Below the pieces are notes generated by a model that ran no database searches, was not told the DNA's origin, and saw only the letters and a list, made by a program, of their open reading frames with translations. This document shows, piece by piece, positions 26,328 through 34,974 of a DNA stretch of 64,000 nt. The stretch is from NCBI RefSeq assembly GCF_003259195.1, contig NZ_QJPK01000002.1:285820-349819 (forward strand), in the 5' to 3' direction. The DNA comes from Paracoccus sediminilitoris. GTDB lineage: Bacteria; Pseudomonadota; Alphaproteobacteria; Rhodobacterales; Rhodobacteraceae. Positions within the stretch are counted from its first letter, which is position 1. Each line of letters opens with the position of its first letter. Position numbers and translations under genes: made by a program.

Positions 26328-28606
26328 GCACGGATCTCCTCGGATTGCTTCTGGGCAAGGCGGCGGGCCTGGTCGCCGCCCGCCAGATAGGGCAGGGGCC
26401 ATGCGGTGCCCGCGTCGCCAAGCGCCGTCGCCGCATGCAGCGTCCAATAGGGATCGGCCAGATGCGGGCGTGCCAGGCAGACCAGATCGGCCCGCCCCGC
26501 CATCAGGATCGAGTTCGCCTGATCGGCCTCGGTGATGTTGCCGACGGCCATGGTGGCGATGCCCGCCTGGTTGCGGATGCGGTCGGAAAACGGCGTCTGG
26601 AACATCCGGCCATAGACCGGCTTGGCCTCGGGCGTGGTCTGCCCCGCCGACACGTCGATGATATCGGCCCCCGCGTCATGGAAGGCGCGGGCGATGGCCA
26701 CCGCATCGTCCGGGGTGATGCCGTCATCGGTCCAATCCGTGGCCGAGATGCGCACCGCCAGCGGCTTGTCCTGCGGCCATGCGGCACGCATCGCGGTCAG
26801 CACCTGCAAGGGCCAGCGCAGACGGTTTTCCAGGCTGCCGCCATACTCGTCGGTGCGCCGGTTGGATACCGGCGACAGAAAGCTGCTGACCAGATAGCCA
26901 TGCGCCGCGTGCAGCTCGATCATGTCAAAGCCCGCCGCATCGGCCATGTGGGTCGCGCCCACGAATTGTCCTCGCACGACGTCCATGTCATGCTGCGTCA
27001 TCTCTCGCGGGGTGGCATTCTGCGCGGTCCAAGGCAGGGCAGAGGCCGAGATCAGCGGCCAGTTGCCCCGTTCCAGAGGCTTGTCCATGCCTTCCCACCC
27101 GATGCGCGTGCTGCCCTTGCGACCGGCATGGCCGATCTGGCAGCAGATCTTCGCGTCGGTTTCGCGGTGCACGAAATCGACGATGCGCGTCCAGGCCGTC
27201 TGGTGTTCTGGCGCATAAAGACCGGGGCAGCCCGGAGTGATGCGGCCATCGGCGCTGACGCAGGTCATCTCGGTATAGACCAGCCCAGCGCCGCCCTTGG
27301 CACGTTCGCCGTAATGGACCAGATGCCAGTCGGTCGGGCAGCCGTCCTGCGCCTTGTATTGCGCCATGGGGGATACGACGATGCGGTTCTTCAATTCCAT
27401 GTCGCGCAGGCGGAAGGGGGCAAAGATCGGCGCGCGGTCGGGCTGGCCGCCGGCCTGCTGCTGGAACCAATCCTCGGCCCGGCGGACCCAGTCGGGGTCG
27501 CGCAGGCGCAGGTTTTCATGGCTGATGCGCTGACTGCGGGTCAGCAGGGAATAGGTGAACTGGATCGGGTGCAGGTCGAAGTAGCGCTCGACCTCCTCGA
27601 ACCATTCCAGGCTGTTGCGGGCGGCCGATTGCAGGCGCAGCACCTCGACCCGGCGTTCGTCCTGATAGCGTTGGAAGGCGGCTTCCAAGGTCGCTTCGCT
27701 GTGCAGGTAATCGGCCAGCGCGATGGCGCTGTCCAAGGCCAGCCGCGTTCCCGACCCGATCGAGAAATGCCCCGTCGCCGCCGCATCGCCCATCAGCACC
27801 ACGTTTTCATGATACCAGCGGTCGCAGATGACGCGCGGGAAATTCATCCAGACCGCCGAGCCGCGCAGATGTTCGGCATTCGACATCAGCTTGTGACCGC
27901 CCAGATGGTCGGCAAAGACGGCGCGGCAGGTCTCGACGATGTCTTCCTTGGTCATGGATTCGAAGCCAAAGCCGTCCCATGTGTCCTGGCTGCATTCGAC
28001 GATGAAGGTCGCGGTGTCCGCGTCGAAGGAATAGACATGCGCCCACATCCAGCCATGCGGCGTCTTTTCAAAGATGAAGGTGAAGGCGTCATCGAATTTC
28101 TGATGCGTGCCCAGCCAGATGAACTTGCACAGCCGCATGTCGATATCGGGGCGGAAGGTTTCGGCATATTCGGCCCGCACCCGGCTGTTCAGCCCGTCGG
28201 CGGCCACTACCAGGTCGTAATCGCGGCGATAGCTTTCGGCAGGGCCGAATTCAGTCTGGAACTGCATGGTGACGCCCAGCTCGCGCGCCCGGTCCTGCAG
28301 CAGGGTCAGCAGCATCTTGCGCCCGATCCCGGCAAAGCCGTGGCCGCCCGACACGTCGCGCTGTCCGTCGCGGATGACGGCGATGTCGTCCCAATAGATG
28401 AAGTTGTCGCGGATCGCCTTAGCCGAGGGCGGGTCGTTCTTTTCCATCCGCGCCAGCGCATCATCCGACAAGACCACGCCCCACCCGAAGGTGTCGTTGG
28501 CGCGGTTGCGTTCCAGCACCGTCACATCGTGCGACGGGTCGCGCAGCTTCATCGAGATCGCGAAGTACAGGCCCGCAGGCCCGCCGCCCAGACACAGGAT
28601 CTTCAT
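26324..28606 (-). CDS. 2-aminobenzoyl-CoA monooxygenase/reductase (two-domain flavoprotein)
   Basis: A 760-residue fusion. The N-terminal about 385 residues are a FAD aromatic hydroxylase ([15 protein letters not shown], then the GD motif [25 protein letters not shown]). The C-terminal about 365 residues are an old-yellow-enzyme NADH:flavin reductase ([53 protein letters not shown]). This domain pairing is that of Azoarcus 2-aminobenzoyl-CoA monooxygenase/reductase and of salicylyl-CoA 5-hydroxylases, which hydroxylate and partly reduce the ring. The ligand is inferred from the ligase and kynA. GGGAGG precedes the ATG. First gene of the operon. Confidence 0.9.
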   Translation of the reverse strand: MKILCLGGGPAGLYFAISMKLRDPSHDVTVLERNRANDTFGWGVVLSDDALARMEKNDPPSAKAIRDNFIYWDDIAVIRDGQRDVSGGHGFAGIGRKMLLTLLQDRARELGVTMQFQTEFGPAESYRRDYDLVVAADGLNSRVRAEYAETFRPDIDMRLCKFIWLGTHQKFDDAFTFIFEKTPHGWMWAHVYSFDADTATFIVECSQDTWDGFGFESMTKEDIVETCRAVFADHLGGHKLMSNAEHLRGSAVWMNFPRVICDRWYHENVVLMGDAAATGHFSIGSGTRLALDSAIALADYLHSEATLEAAFQRYQDERRVEVLRLQSAARNSLEWFEEVERYFDLHPIQFTYSLLTRSQRISHENLRLRDPDWVRRAEDWFQQQAGGQPDRAPIFAPFRLRDMELKNRIVVSPMAQYKAQDGCPTDWHLVHYGERAKGGAGLVYTEMTCVSADGRITPGCPGLYAPEHQTAWTRIVDFVHRETDAKICCQIGHAGRKGSTRIGWEGMDKPLERGNWPLISASALPWTAQNATPREMTQHDMDVVRGQFVGATHMADAAGFDMIELHAAHGYLVSSFLSPVSNRRTDEYGGSLENRLRWPLQVLTAMRAAWPQDKPLAVRISATDWTDDGITPDDAVAIARAFHDAGADIIDVSAGQTTPEAKPVYGRMFQTPFSDRIRNQAGIATMAVGNITEADQANSILMAGRADLVCLARPHLADPYWTLHAATALGDAGTAWPLPYLAGGDQARRLAQKQSEEIRA

Positions 28607-28645
28607 CGGATGCCTCCCACTTAGGGGAAAGCTGGCATGGGTCCG

Positions 28646-28666
28646 ATTTTATTTCAAGCTTGAAAT
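28646..28666 (-). promoter_or_regulatory. Perfect 16-bp palindrome (MarR-type operator) with TAAAAT -10 box
   Basis: ATTTCAAGCTTGAAAT at 28651-28666 is a perfect palindrome, 45 bases before the start of the monooxygenase/reductase gene and overlapping the last codons of the gene upstream. On the minus strand TAAAAT (28651-28646) is a good -10 match abutting it, which would place the palindrome in the promoter spacer, a usual repressor site. The matching -35 is poor. MarR-family operators in aromatic-degradation clusters commonly have this form. Confidence 0.6.
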
Positions 28667-29920
28667 TTCGTCGCGGATCGACCGGGCGATCATTTCGGGC
28701 GTCTCGGGCGCAAGGCCAATCGGATCGAGACGCGGGCCGGCAAAGCCCGCCTGATCCAGTGCCTCGGGCAGGTCTTGGGTGACATGTTCGGCCCGCAGCG
28801 CGAACAGCGGCAGGCTGACGGCGCGGTCCAGGCCGCGGGCGGCATCGGCGATGAAGGGCTCCTGTTCGACAAAGCCCGTCACCACGCGGGCGAAATGCGG
28901 GGCCAGCGTGTTGGCCAGCGCAGTGGTGATGTCAAAGCTGGCCTGCGAGCGTTGCGATCCATGCGCCGACAGCAGCAGCGTCGTCTCGGCCAGATCCCAC
29001 CCTTGGGCGGTCGCGGCCTGCGCCACCTTTTCCACGATCAGCGCGGGCAGGCCGGGATCGGTGCCGAAGGGGCGCATGATATGGGCACCGGGCGCACCGG
29101 CGGCGGTCAGGCGTCGGGGCAGTTCGATGCCGGTAAACCAACCCTCGGCCATGAACATCGGATAGATGACGCAATCGCTGGTGGCGGTTCTGGCCAGCGC
29201 CTCGGGCATGGCCAGGGTCGCGCCCATCACCTGCAGGCCGGGCAGATGGGCCGCGACTGCTGCCGCCAGATCCTCGATCGCCTGCTGCTGGGGGGCGGGG
29301 TCGCCGGGCTGGCCGTGGGACACGATGACGGCCCGCGACAGGGTCCGCGCAGCATCCGCCTGACGGAACAGCTCGGCGAAGACGGGGGGCATCTGGAATT
29401 CCCGCAAGGCGCGGGCGCGCGCGTCCGCGGACATCTTGCGGGCGGTCTTCTCGATGATCCGGGGCATCTTCTCATCGGGCTGCTCGGCCATGAAATCACC
29501 CAGATACCAGCGGATGAAGGTAAAGCAGATCACATCCTCCAGCGCCTGCACCTGGGGGTCGCGCTTGATGCCCTGCTTGGTCAGCATCTTGCGGGCGCGG
29601 TCGATGTCATCTTCGCCGTAACCCGCATCGGCCATGATCCCCGCGATGCGTTCGGCATGGCGGCGTCCCTGTTCCTGGCGCCATTTCAGGTATCCGGGCC
29701 GCCCCATCGGATAGCTGGTGCGCGGCAGGGTCCAGCGTTCGATATGCTGGCCGCGACAGGCGATGCGCAGCACGTCGTCGGCATCGGGGAACAGCCGCTG
29801 CTGTTCTGCCGTCATCCGCTGGCCGTAAAGCAGGTTGGCAGGGGTGCCGTCTTCGGATGCGGGGTCCTGCGCATTGGCGGCGTCGATGGCGATGAAGGCG
29901 TGATCAAGGCGGGTGGTCAT
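28649..29920 (-). CDS. DUF4202-CbiX fusion protein (putative sirohydrochlorin chelatase)
   Basis: A 423-residue fusion. Residues about 1-190 (MTTRLDHAFIAIDAANAQDP onward, with LRIACRGQHIERW, a basic RRHAERIAGIMADAGY and VQALEDVICFTFIRWYL) match the DUF4202 pattern; H59, H88 and E128-D129 are spaced like an HD-type metal site, which is unproven. Residues about 195-423 resemble CbiX/SirB chelatases with SHGQPGDP (H202) and LLLSAHGSQRSQASFD (H320), the two histidines expected to handle the metal. Function in siroheme or cobalamin metal insertion is inferred. ATG 29920 is chosen because homology begins there; the frame is open upstream. Confidence 0.78.
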   Translation of the reverse strand: MTTRLDHAFIAIDAANAQDPASEDGTPANLLYGQRMTAEQQRLFPDADDVLRIACRGQHIERWTLPRTSYPMGRPGYLKWRQEQGRRHAERIAGIMADAGYGEDDIDRARKMLTKQGIKRDPQVQALEDVICFTFIRWYLGDFMAEQPDEKMPRIIEKTARKMSADARARALREFQMPPVFAELFRQADAARTLSRAVIVSHGQPGDPAPQQQAIEDLAAAVAAHLPGLQVMGATLAMPEALARTATSDCVIYPMFMAEGWFTGIELPRRLTAAGAPGAHIMRPFGTDPGLPALIVEKVAQAATAQGWDLAETTLLLSAHGSQRSQASFDITTALANTLAPHFARVVTGFVEQEPFIADAARGLDRAVSLPLFALRAEHVTQDLPEALDQAGFAGPRLDPIGLAPETPEMIARSIRDEISSLK

Positions 29921-29976
29921 GCGCGGCTCCGGATGATTTGAGGCAGTGTGGCGTGGTCGTGATGGGGGCGCAAGGC

Positions 29977-31014
29977 TCAGGGCAGGGCGACCAGATCGGG
30001 CAGGTCGGTCCGTCCGTCCAGCACCACCTGGGCGGCCATGCGGGCGATGACGGGGGCCATGCCGAAACCGATCTTGAAGCCGCCATTCACGATCAGATGG
30101 CCGGGGCGGTCGGGCCAGGGCGCAAGGACGGGCGCGCGGCTGCGGGCACGGGGGCGGATGCCCGCCCATCGTTCCAGCACTGGCGCATCGGCCAGCACCG
30201 GGCACAGCAAGCGGGCGCGCAGCAGCAGGTCGTCGATCTGGTGATCGACGCGGTCGTGGTCGAAGACGTTTTCCGAGGTCGACCCGACCGCCACCGTCCC
30301 GTCGAAATGCGGTGTCACATACATGCCGTTGTCGAAAACCTGCGGGCTGTCCGGGGCGGCATGGGCCAAGCTGGCCGACTGGCCCTTGACCCCCTGGCCG
30401 ATCCTGCGGTCAAGCGCGTCGTTCAGATCCAGCAGCCCCTGCGTCCCGGTGGCCCAGATCATCTGCAGCGCATCCGCGGGGGCGGGGCGGCCCGTCACGA
30501 TCTCTCCGCCCTGCGCGGTGATGGCGGCGGCAAGGGCGGCCAGCGCGGCGCGCGGATGGATGCGGGCCGTCATCCTGTCCATCAGCCAGATCCCCGACGG
30601 ACTGCGGGGGACGATGTCGGCATCGGGATCGCGGGTCAGAACCATCCCCATGCCGGCGGGCCAGTTCCGTCGTGCTCCGTCGATGCGGTCGGCCAGCCGG
30701 TCGGCCGTCGCCTGGTCTGGCACCGGCTGCAGGCGACCGGTGCGGCCATAGCCCGAAGGCAGGCCGGACAGATCCTCGATCTCGGCCCAGAAACCGGGGG
30801 CGGCCAGCAGGCTGTCCAGCTGCATCGCCTTTTTCGGGTTCCAGCCGTCGGGGGCATGGGGGGCCAGCGCGCCCACTTGGCCGCCCGATGGCCCCGCGCC
30901 CACCTGGTCGCGTTCGTGAACCCGGACCCGCGCGCCGCGCCGGGTCAGTTCCCATGCGACGGCCAGCCCGAAGATGCCCGCCCCCGCCACGTGCATCACG
31001 CCGTCCCTTGCCAA
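29977..31014 (-). CDS. FAD-dependent oxidoreductase of the DAO family (MnmC(o)-like candidate)
   Basis: A 345-residue glycine/D-amino-acid-oxidase-type flavoprotein. Seen: the dinucleotide motif VAGAGIFGLAVAWELTRRGARV at the N-terminus and the C-terminal FAD loop VNGGFKIGFGMAPVIA. GIRPRARSRAPVLAPWPDRPG resembles the equivalent region of the oxidase half of MnmC. It is divergent from mnmD with only 30 bases between starts. In E. coli both activities are one bifunctional MnmC, so a role in removing the carboxymethyl group from cmnm5U34 of tRNA is a reasonable inference; a small-amine oxidase is the alternative. The first ATG is used; ATG 18 bases later is possible. Confidence 0.75.
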   Translation of the reverse strand: MARDGVMHVAGAGIFGLAVAWELTRRGARVRVHERDQVGAGPSGGQVGALAPHAPDGWNPKKAMQLDSLLAAPGFWAEIEDLSGLPSGYGRTGRLQPVPDQATADRLADRIDGARRNWPAGMGMVLTRDPDADIVPRSPSGIWLMDRMTARIHPRAALAALAAAITAQGGEIVTGRPAPADALQMIWATGTQGLLDLNDALDRRIGQGVKGQSASLAHAAPDSPQVFDNGMYVTPHFDGTVAVGSTSENVFDHDRVDHQIDDLLLRARLLCPVLADAPVLERWAGIRPRARSRAPVLAPWPDRPGHLIVNGGFKIGFGMAPVIARMAAQVVLDGRTDLPDLVALP

Positions 31015-31044
31015 ATCCGCATCCTTTCCCGAAAGCTGCCCTGC

Positions 31045-31737
31045 ATGAACGATCTAGACCACCAGACGCCCGAAGGCGACCCGCAGCTGGACTGGCGGGA
31101 CGGGACCATCCCCGTCTCGACCCGGTTCGATGATCCCTATTTCAGCCTCGCCGGGGGGCTGGCGGAAACGCGGCATGTCTTTCTGGCGGGCAATGACCTG
31201 CCCGCGCGGCTGGCGGCGGGGTTTCATGTGGCCGAACTGGGCTTCGGGACGGGGCTGAACCTGCTGGCCTTGGCGCAGATCGCCGTCCAGCCCATACGCA
31301 TGACCAGCTTCGAGGCCTATCCGATGGGCGTGGCCCAGCTGGAACAGGCCCATGCCGCCTTTTTCGAGCTGGCGGATTTGGCCGCGCAGCTGCGGTCCGG
31401 GTGGGGCAGCCCGAAGATCCGGGTGGGGCAGGTCACGCTGGATCTGGTCTTGGGGGATGTGGCCGATACGCTGCCTGCATGGCAAGGCCGGGCCGACGCG
31501 TGGTTCCTGGACGGTTTTTCCCCCGCCAAGAACCCGCAGATGTGGGATGATGCGATCATGGCGCAGGTGGGGCTGCATACCGCCCCGGGCGGCAGCTTTG
31601 CCACCTATACCGCCGCGGGCCATGTCCGTCGCGCGCTGGGCCGGGCGGGCTTCGACGTGTACCGCCGGCCCGGTTTCGGCAGCAAGCGCCACATGAGCGT
31701 GGGCAGTATGCCGGACCGCGACATCAGCGGCGCGTGA
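31045..31737 (+). CDS. mnmD: tRNA 5-methylaminomethyl-2-thiouridine methyltransferase, stand-alone
   Basis: A SAM-dependent methyltransferase of 230 residues for the last step of mnm5(s2)U34 synthesis. Seen: PQLDWRDGTIPVSTRFDDPYFS at the N-terminus, the SAM motif AELGFGTGLNLLAL, and WFLDGFSPAKNPQMWDDA, which are diagnostic for MnmD; it ends RRPGFGSKRHMSVG. The FAD domain fused to it in E. coli MnmC is missing; a flavoprotein of the right type is encoded divergently. The start ATG at 31045 gives MNDLDHQTPEGD. Confidence 0.9.
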   Translation: MNDLDHQTPEGDPQLDWRDGTIPVSTRFDDPYFSLAGGLAETRHVFLAGNDLPARLAAGFHVAELGFGTGLNLLALAQIAVQPIRMTSFEAYPMGVAQLEQAHAAFFELADLAAQLRSGWGSPKIRVGQVTLDLVLGDVADTLPAWQGRADAWFLDGFSPAKNPQMWDDAIMAQVGLHTAPGGSFATYTAAGHVRRALGRAGFDVYRRPGFGSKRHMSVGSMPDRDISGA

Positions 31738-31806
31738 CGCGGGGATGCGGGTGTAGTGGGATTGCGGATGGGGCGGCCGGCCATGGGTACGCGCCCAGAA
31801 CCGCGG

Positions 31807-31831
31807 GCCGCTACGCCGCAGGAGTAGCGGC
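31807..31831. terminator. Possible terminator hairpin after mnmD
   Basis: GCCGCTAC (31807-31814) and GTAGCGGC (31824-31831) form a perfect 8-base-pair stem with a nine-base loop, 70 bases after the mnmD stop. No T run follows. Confidence 0.3.
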
Positions 31832-31856
31832 AACGCCAGGACGACGCCAGCCAGAA

Positions 31857-32070
31857 ATCCGCCCGCATGCAGGAACATGTGGGTCAGCAGGCCGTAGGTC
31901 AGCTGGTCATGGGTGATGGCGATGGGATAAAGTGCCAGATAGGCCCAGATGGTCGATCCCGTTTCGCTGCCGGGCCATGTCAGGACGAACATCGCGATAT
32001 TGATCGCGATCAGCGCCCAGATCACGACCGGACGAACAGTGGAGAGACTGTGGTCCCGGATGGGAAGCAT
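31857..32070 (-). pseudogene. Rhomboid protease gene remnant (N-terminus only)
   Basis: Reading from ATG 32070: MLPIRDHSLSTVRPVVIW, a transmembrane helix (VVIWALIAINIAMFVLTW) and LLTHMFLHAGG. This is the start of a rhomboid intramembrane serine protease up to the first cytosol-to-loop boundary. After about 71 residues the similarity stops. The catalytic GxSG serine and later histidine helices are absent, and only about 120 bases remain before mnmD. The frame stays open only because it runs antisense into mnmD. The 3' part therefore seems to have been deleted. The rest of 31738-32270 holds no other gene that I can see. Confidence 0.55.
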
Positions 32071-32270
32071 GGGTGCGATCCTTGGTTGGGATGGCCCGGC
32101 AGTGGACGGCCCGCGCCGCCGCCGCAAGCCGTCTCCCGCAAGGCCTGCCCCGTGGCCAAACAGCCGCCATCCCGGCCCCGATCCCGCGGCGGTCTGGCAA
32201 AACGGCCCCCGAATGCCTATCTGCGGCCCGGGCCCATGCGACCCGTCTGCACAAAACTGGAGAATGGCGC

Positions 32271-33206
32271 ATGAGCGCGATCATAGAAATCGACCATCTG
32301 TCGAAGCAATATGACAGTGGCACCAAGGCGCTGGACGACGTGTCCCTGTCCATCGAGGAAGGCGAGATCATCGCCCTTCTGGGCCCGAACGGCGCGGGCA
32401 AGACGACGCTGATCTCGATCATCTGCGGGCTTGTGGTGCCCACGGGCGGGTCCGTCCGGGTCGGCGGCCATGACATCCGCACCGACTGGCGCGCCGCGCG
32501 CAAGATGATCGGGCTGGTGCCGCAGGAAATCGCGCTGGAGCCTTTTGAAAAAGTCATCAACTGCGTCCGCTTCACCCGCCGCCTTTACGGCATGCCCCCC
32601 GACGACGCCTATCTGGAACGCATCCTCCGGGCACTGTCGCTGTGGGACAAGCGCGATGCGGCCACGCGCGAATTGTCGGGCGGCATGAAGCGCCGCGTGC
32701 TGATCGCCAAGGCCCTGTCGCACAATCCCAAGGTCCTGTTCCTGGACGAACCGACCGCCGGCGTCGACGTCGCGCTCCGCCGCGAGATGTGGGAGGTGGT
32801 GGGCGATCTGCGCCGCGAGGGCGTGACCATCATCCTGACCACCCATTACCTGGAAGAGGCCGAGGAAATGGCCGACCGCGTCGGCGTCATCGCCAAGGGT
32901 CAGCTGCTGCTGGTCAAGCCCACCGCCCAGCTGATGGGAGAGTTCGGCCGCAAGACCCTGACCATCGAACTGGACGCGCCCTTGACCGGCATCCCCGCCG
33001 ACATGGCCGATCCCAACCTGACCCTGTCCGAGGATGGCCGCCAGCTGGCTTTCGACTATGACACCAAGGCCGAACGCACCGGGATCGCCCGGCTGCTGGG
33101 GGAACTGGCGGCGCGCGACATCACCGTGCGCGACGTGTCCACCCGCCAATCCAGCCTGGAAGAGGTTTTCATCTCGCTGGTCGACGAATCGGAGAATGCG
33201 GCATGA
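32271..33206 (+). CDS. ABC transporter ATP-binding protein (ABC-2 type exporter)
   Basis: A 311-residue ATPase. Seen: Walker [10 protein letters not shown] (about residues 38-46), Q-loop [13 protein letters not shown], signature [15 protein letters not shown], Walker [13 protein letters not shown], and the switch His in [17 protein letters not shown], then a C-terminal domain of about 80 residues of the multidrug/YadG type. Paired with the permease that follows (stop and start overlap by four bases). Substrate unknown. The ATG at 32271 has GGAGA upstream; the frame is open earlier, but that part is not conserved. Confidence 0.92.
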   Translation: MSAIIEIDHLSKQYDSGTKALDDVSLSIEEGEIIALLGPNGAGKTTLISIICGLVVPTGGSVRVGGHDIRTDWRAARKMIGLVPQEIALEPFEKVINCVRFTRRLYGMPPDDAYLERILRALSLWDKRDAATRELSGGMKRRVLIAKALSHNPKVLFLDEPTAGVDVALRREMWEVVGDLRREGVTIILTTHYLEEAEEMADRVGVIAKGQLLLVKPTAQLMGEFGRKTLTIELDAPLTGIPADMADPNLTLSEDGRQLAFDYDTKAERTGIARLLGELAARDITVRDVSTRQSSLEEVFISLVDESENAA

Positions 33207-33973
33207 ACATGGTCAACTGGCACGGCGTCTGGTCCATCTTCCACCACGAGATGATGCGCTTCTTCCGCACCATCTGGCAGTCGCTGGCATCGCCGGTGGT
33301 GTCGACGGTGCTGTATTTCGTGGTCTTCGGCGCGGCCATCGGCGGGCGCATCCAATCGGTCGAGGGCGTGCCCTATGGCGCCTTCATCGTGCCCGGCCTG
33401 ATGATGCTGACGGTGCTGCAACAGGCGGTCAGCAACGCCAGCTTCGGCATCTATTTTCCGAAATTCAGCGGCACGATCTATGAATACCTGGTCTCGCCCG
33501 TGGGCTGGATCGAGGTCACCTTGGGTTTCGTCGGCGCGGCCGCGGCCAAGGCGATCCTGATCGCGCTGGTGATCCTGCTGACCAGCTTTGCCTTCGTGGG
33601 CGTCCATATCCTGCACCCGTTCTGGATGATCGCCTTCCTGCTGCTCAGCGCGGTGGGATTCAGCCTGCTGGGCTTTATCATCGGGCTGTGGGCCAAGAGC
33701 TTTGAACAGCTGCAGATCGTGCCGATGATGGTCATCATGCCGCTGGTCTTTCTGGGCGGGGCCTTCTACTCGGCCAGCATGCTGCCGCCCTTCTGGGGGG
33801 GCGTGGCCAAGCTGAACCCCGTGCTCTACCTGATCTCGGGGTTCCGTTGGGCCTTCTTCGGGCTGGCCGACGTGCCGGTGGGGGCCTCGCTGATCGCGGT
33901 GGCGGCGATGGTGGTCGTCTGCCTGGCCGTGATCCGCTGGATCTTCGCCACGGGCTGGCGTCTGCGCGAATGA
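33203..33973 (+). CDS. ABC-2 type transporter permease
   Basis: A 256-residue inner-membrane protein with about six hydrophobic helices. Seen: the ABC-2 pattern with an amphipathic N-terminus ([30 protein letters not shown]), [19 protein letters not shown], the [12 protein letters not shown] coupling region and [19 protein letters not shown] near the C-terminus. It resembles YadH-type permeases and forms one transporter with the ATPase upstream, with which it shares a 4-base overlap. Confidence 0.92.
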   Translation: MNMVNWHGVWSIFHHEMMRFFRTIWQSLASPVVSTVLYFVVFGAAIGGRIQSVEGVPYGAFIVPGLMMLTVLQQAVSNASFGIYFPKFSGTIYEYLVSPVGWIEVTLGFVGAAAAKAILIALVILLTSFAFVGVHILHPFWMIAFLLLSAVGFSLLGFIIGLWAKSFEQLQIVPMMVIMPLVFLGGAFYSASMLPPFWGGVAKLNPVLYLISGFRWAFFGLADVPVGASLIAVAAMVVVCLAVIRWIFATGWRLRE

Positions 33974-33979
33974 CGCCCG

Positions 33980-34435
33980 TCACTTCTTCCGCAGGCTGTC
34001 GCAGATGCGCGCCTGCGGATCCAGCCGGACATAGTCCTGCGCGCTGATCTTCTGCATCTCGAGCGAGCGGTTCCAGCCCGCGAACCACCGTTCGCGGATA
34101 CCGTTGCGATAGAAATTTCCCATGATCTGATCGACATAGGGCGGGATGATCTGCGTGCCCTGGATGCGGGGCGCGTGAAAGCCGATCGTGGCACCCGGCC
34201 CTAGGCAGGCGCGCGGCAGCGTCGTCAGCATGGTGCAGGCCGACCGGCAATAGCCGCGGATGCGAATGGTCTTGCCGGTTGCATCCAGCTGGTTGCGGGT
34301 CTGGACCATCTGCAACACGTTGCCGCCACGGTCGTTGACCACATCGATGAACTGCCCCCGATGCTTGATCTCGGCATGGGCGGCCATCGGCATCAGCAGG
34401 GTCGTCAGGGCAATCAGGACGGGTGCGATCTTCAT
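33980..34435 (-). CDS. Periplasmic ClpP/crotonase-like protein of unknown role
   Basis: A 151-residue exported protein. Seen: a signal peptide (MKIAPVLIALTTLLMPMAAHA, residues 1-21) and a ClpP-like core: IRIRGYCRSACTMLTTLPRACLGPGATIGFHAP, in which S65 is the probable nucleophile and H87 the general base (quoted in two parts by position 58-90). Three cysteines (63, 67, 77) surround the site and could form disulfides in the periplasm. This resembles the uncharacterised periplasmic ClpP-like group. It converges with the ABC permease. ATG 34435 is preferred over an upstream in-frame ATG because it opens a clean signal peptide. Confidence 0.7.
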   Translation of the reverse strand: MKIAPVLIALTTLLMPMAAHAEIKHRGQFIDVVNDRGGNVLQMVQTRNQLDATGKTIRIRGYCRSACTMLTTLPRACLGPGATIGFHAPRIQGTQIIPPYVDQIMGNFYRNGIRERWFAGWNRSLEMQKISAQDYVRLDPQARICDSLRKK

Positions 34436-34489
34436 GCGCCTATCTTGCGCGGCGCGGGGGCCAAGGGAAATCACGTTCCGGCGAAGCGC

Positions 34490-34852
34490 CTATCTGATGC
34501 GCAGCGTGGCCGTATCGCCCGCCCCCTTGTCCGAGGTGAAGCGCAACCCGTCGCCCGTCCGCTCGACCAGCTGGCAGTTGCGCGGCCAGCTGCGGCTGCC
34601 CCAGGCCAGCGTGCGGCAGAACCAGCCCTTGTCCCAGGTCCAGTCGCCGGTGACATCGGCGCCGAAGGCACTGCCGCCGATGCGCCCGTCGGGGGTGACG
34701 ACCAGGGCCACGCCCATCGTCGTCAGCCGGCGCTGATCGACGGTCCGGAGGAAATCGTCGCGGCTGGTGATCCGCTCGGCCAGGGCAGGGGCGGCGGTCA
34801 GCGCCAGCAGCGCGGCGGCAAGAAGGGTGGGGCGGGAAAGGGCGGATGGCAT
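34490..34852 (-). CDS. Small exported protein, unknown function
   Basis: A 120-residue protein with a signal peptide ([25 protein letters not shown], about residues 1-25). The mature part has [38 protein letters not shown] (positions 26-64) and two cysteines (GWFCRTL and RNCQLV) that could form a disulfide. I recognise no family with certainty; small Rhodobacterales exported proteins of this type are usually left as hypothetical. It is upstream of the ClpP-like gene on the same strand and divergent from rimO. Confidence 0.65.
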   Translation of the reverse strand: MPSALSRPTLLAAALLALTAAPALAERITSRDDFLRTVDQRRLTTMGVALVVTPDGRIGGSAFGADVTGDWTWDKGWFCRTLAWGSRSWPRNCQLVERTGDGLRFTSDKGAGDTATLRIR

Positions 34853-34974
34853 CGGTCGGTCCCCTGATCGGCTGTGGTGATGCAGGAAGATACGCACCGA
34901 AGGCCGGAAAGTTGCAGGCGGCGCGACGCACGGGACGTCTTTTCCCGCGACCTCGAATCGCCTATACGCTGCCG

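Noticed and set aside
26345..28624. 759-codon open frame on the plus strand
   Set aside because: It is antisense to the monooxygenase/reductase gene, whose two flavin domains are clear; the plus-strand translation shows no domain and is rich in Gly/His/Gln.
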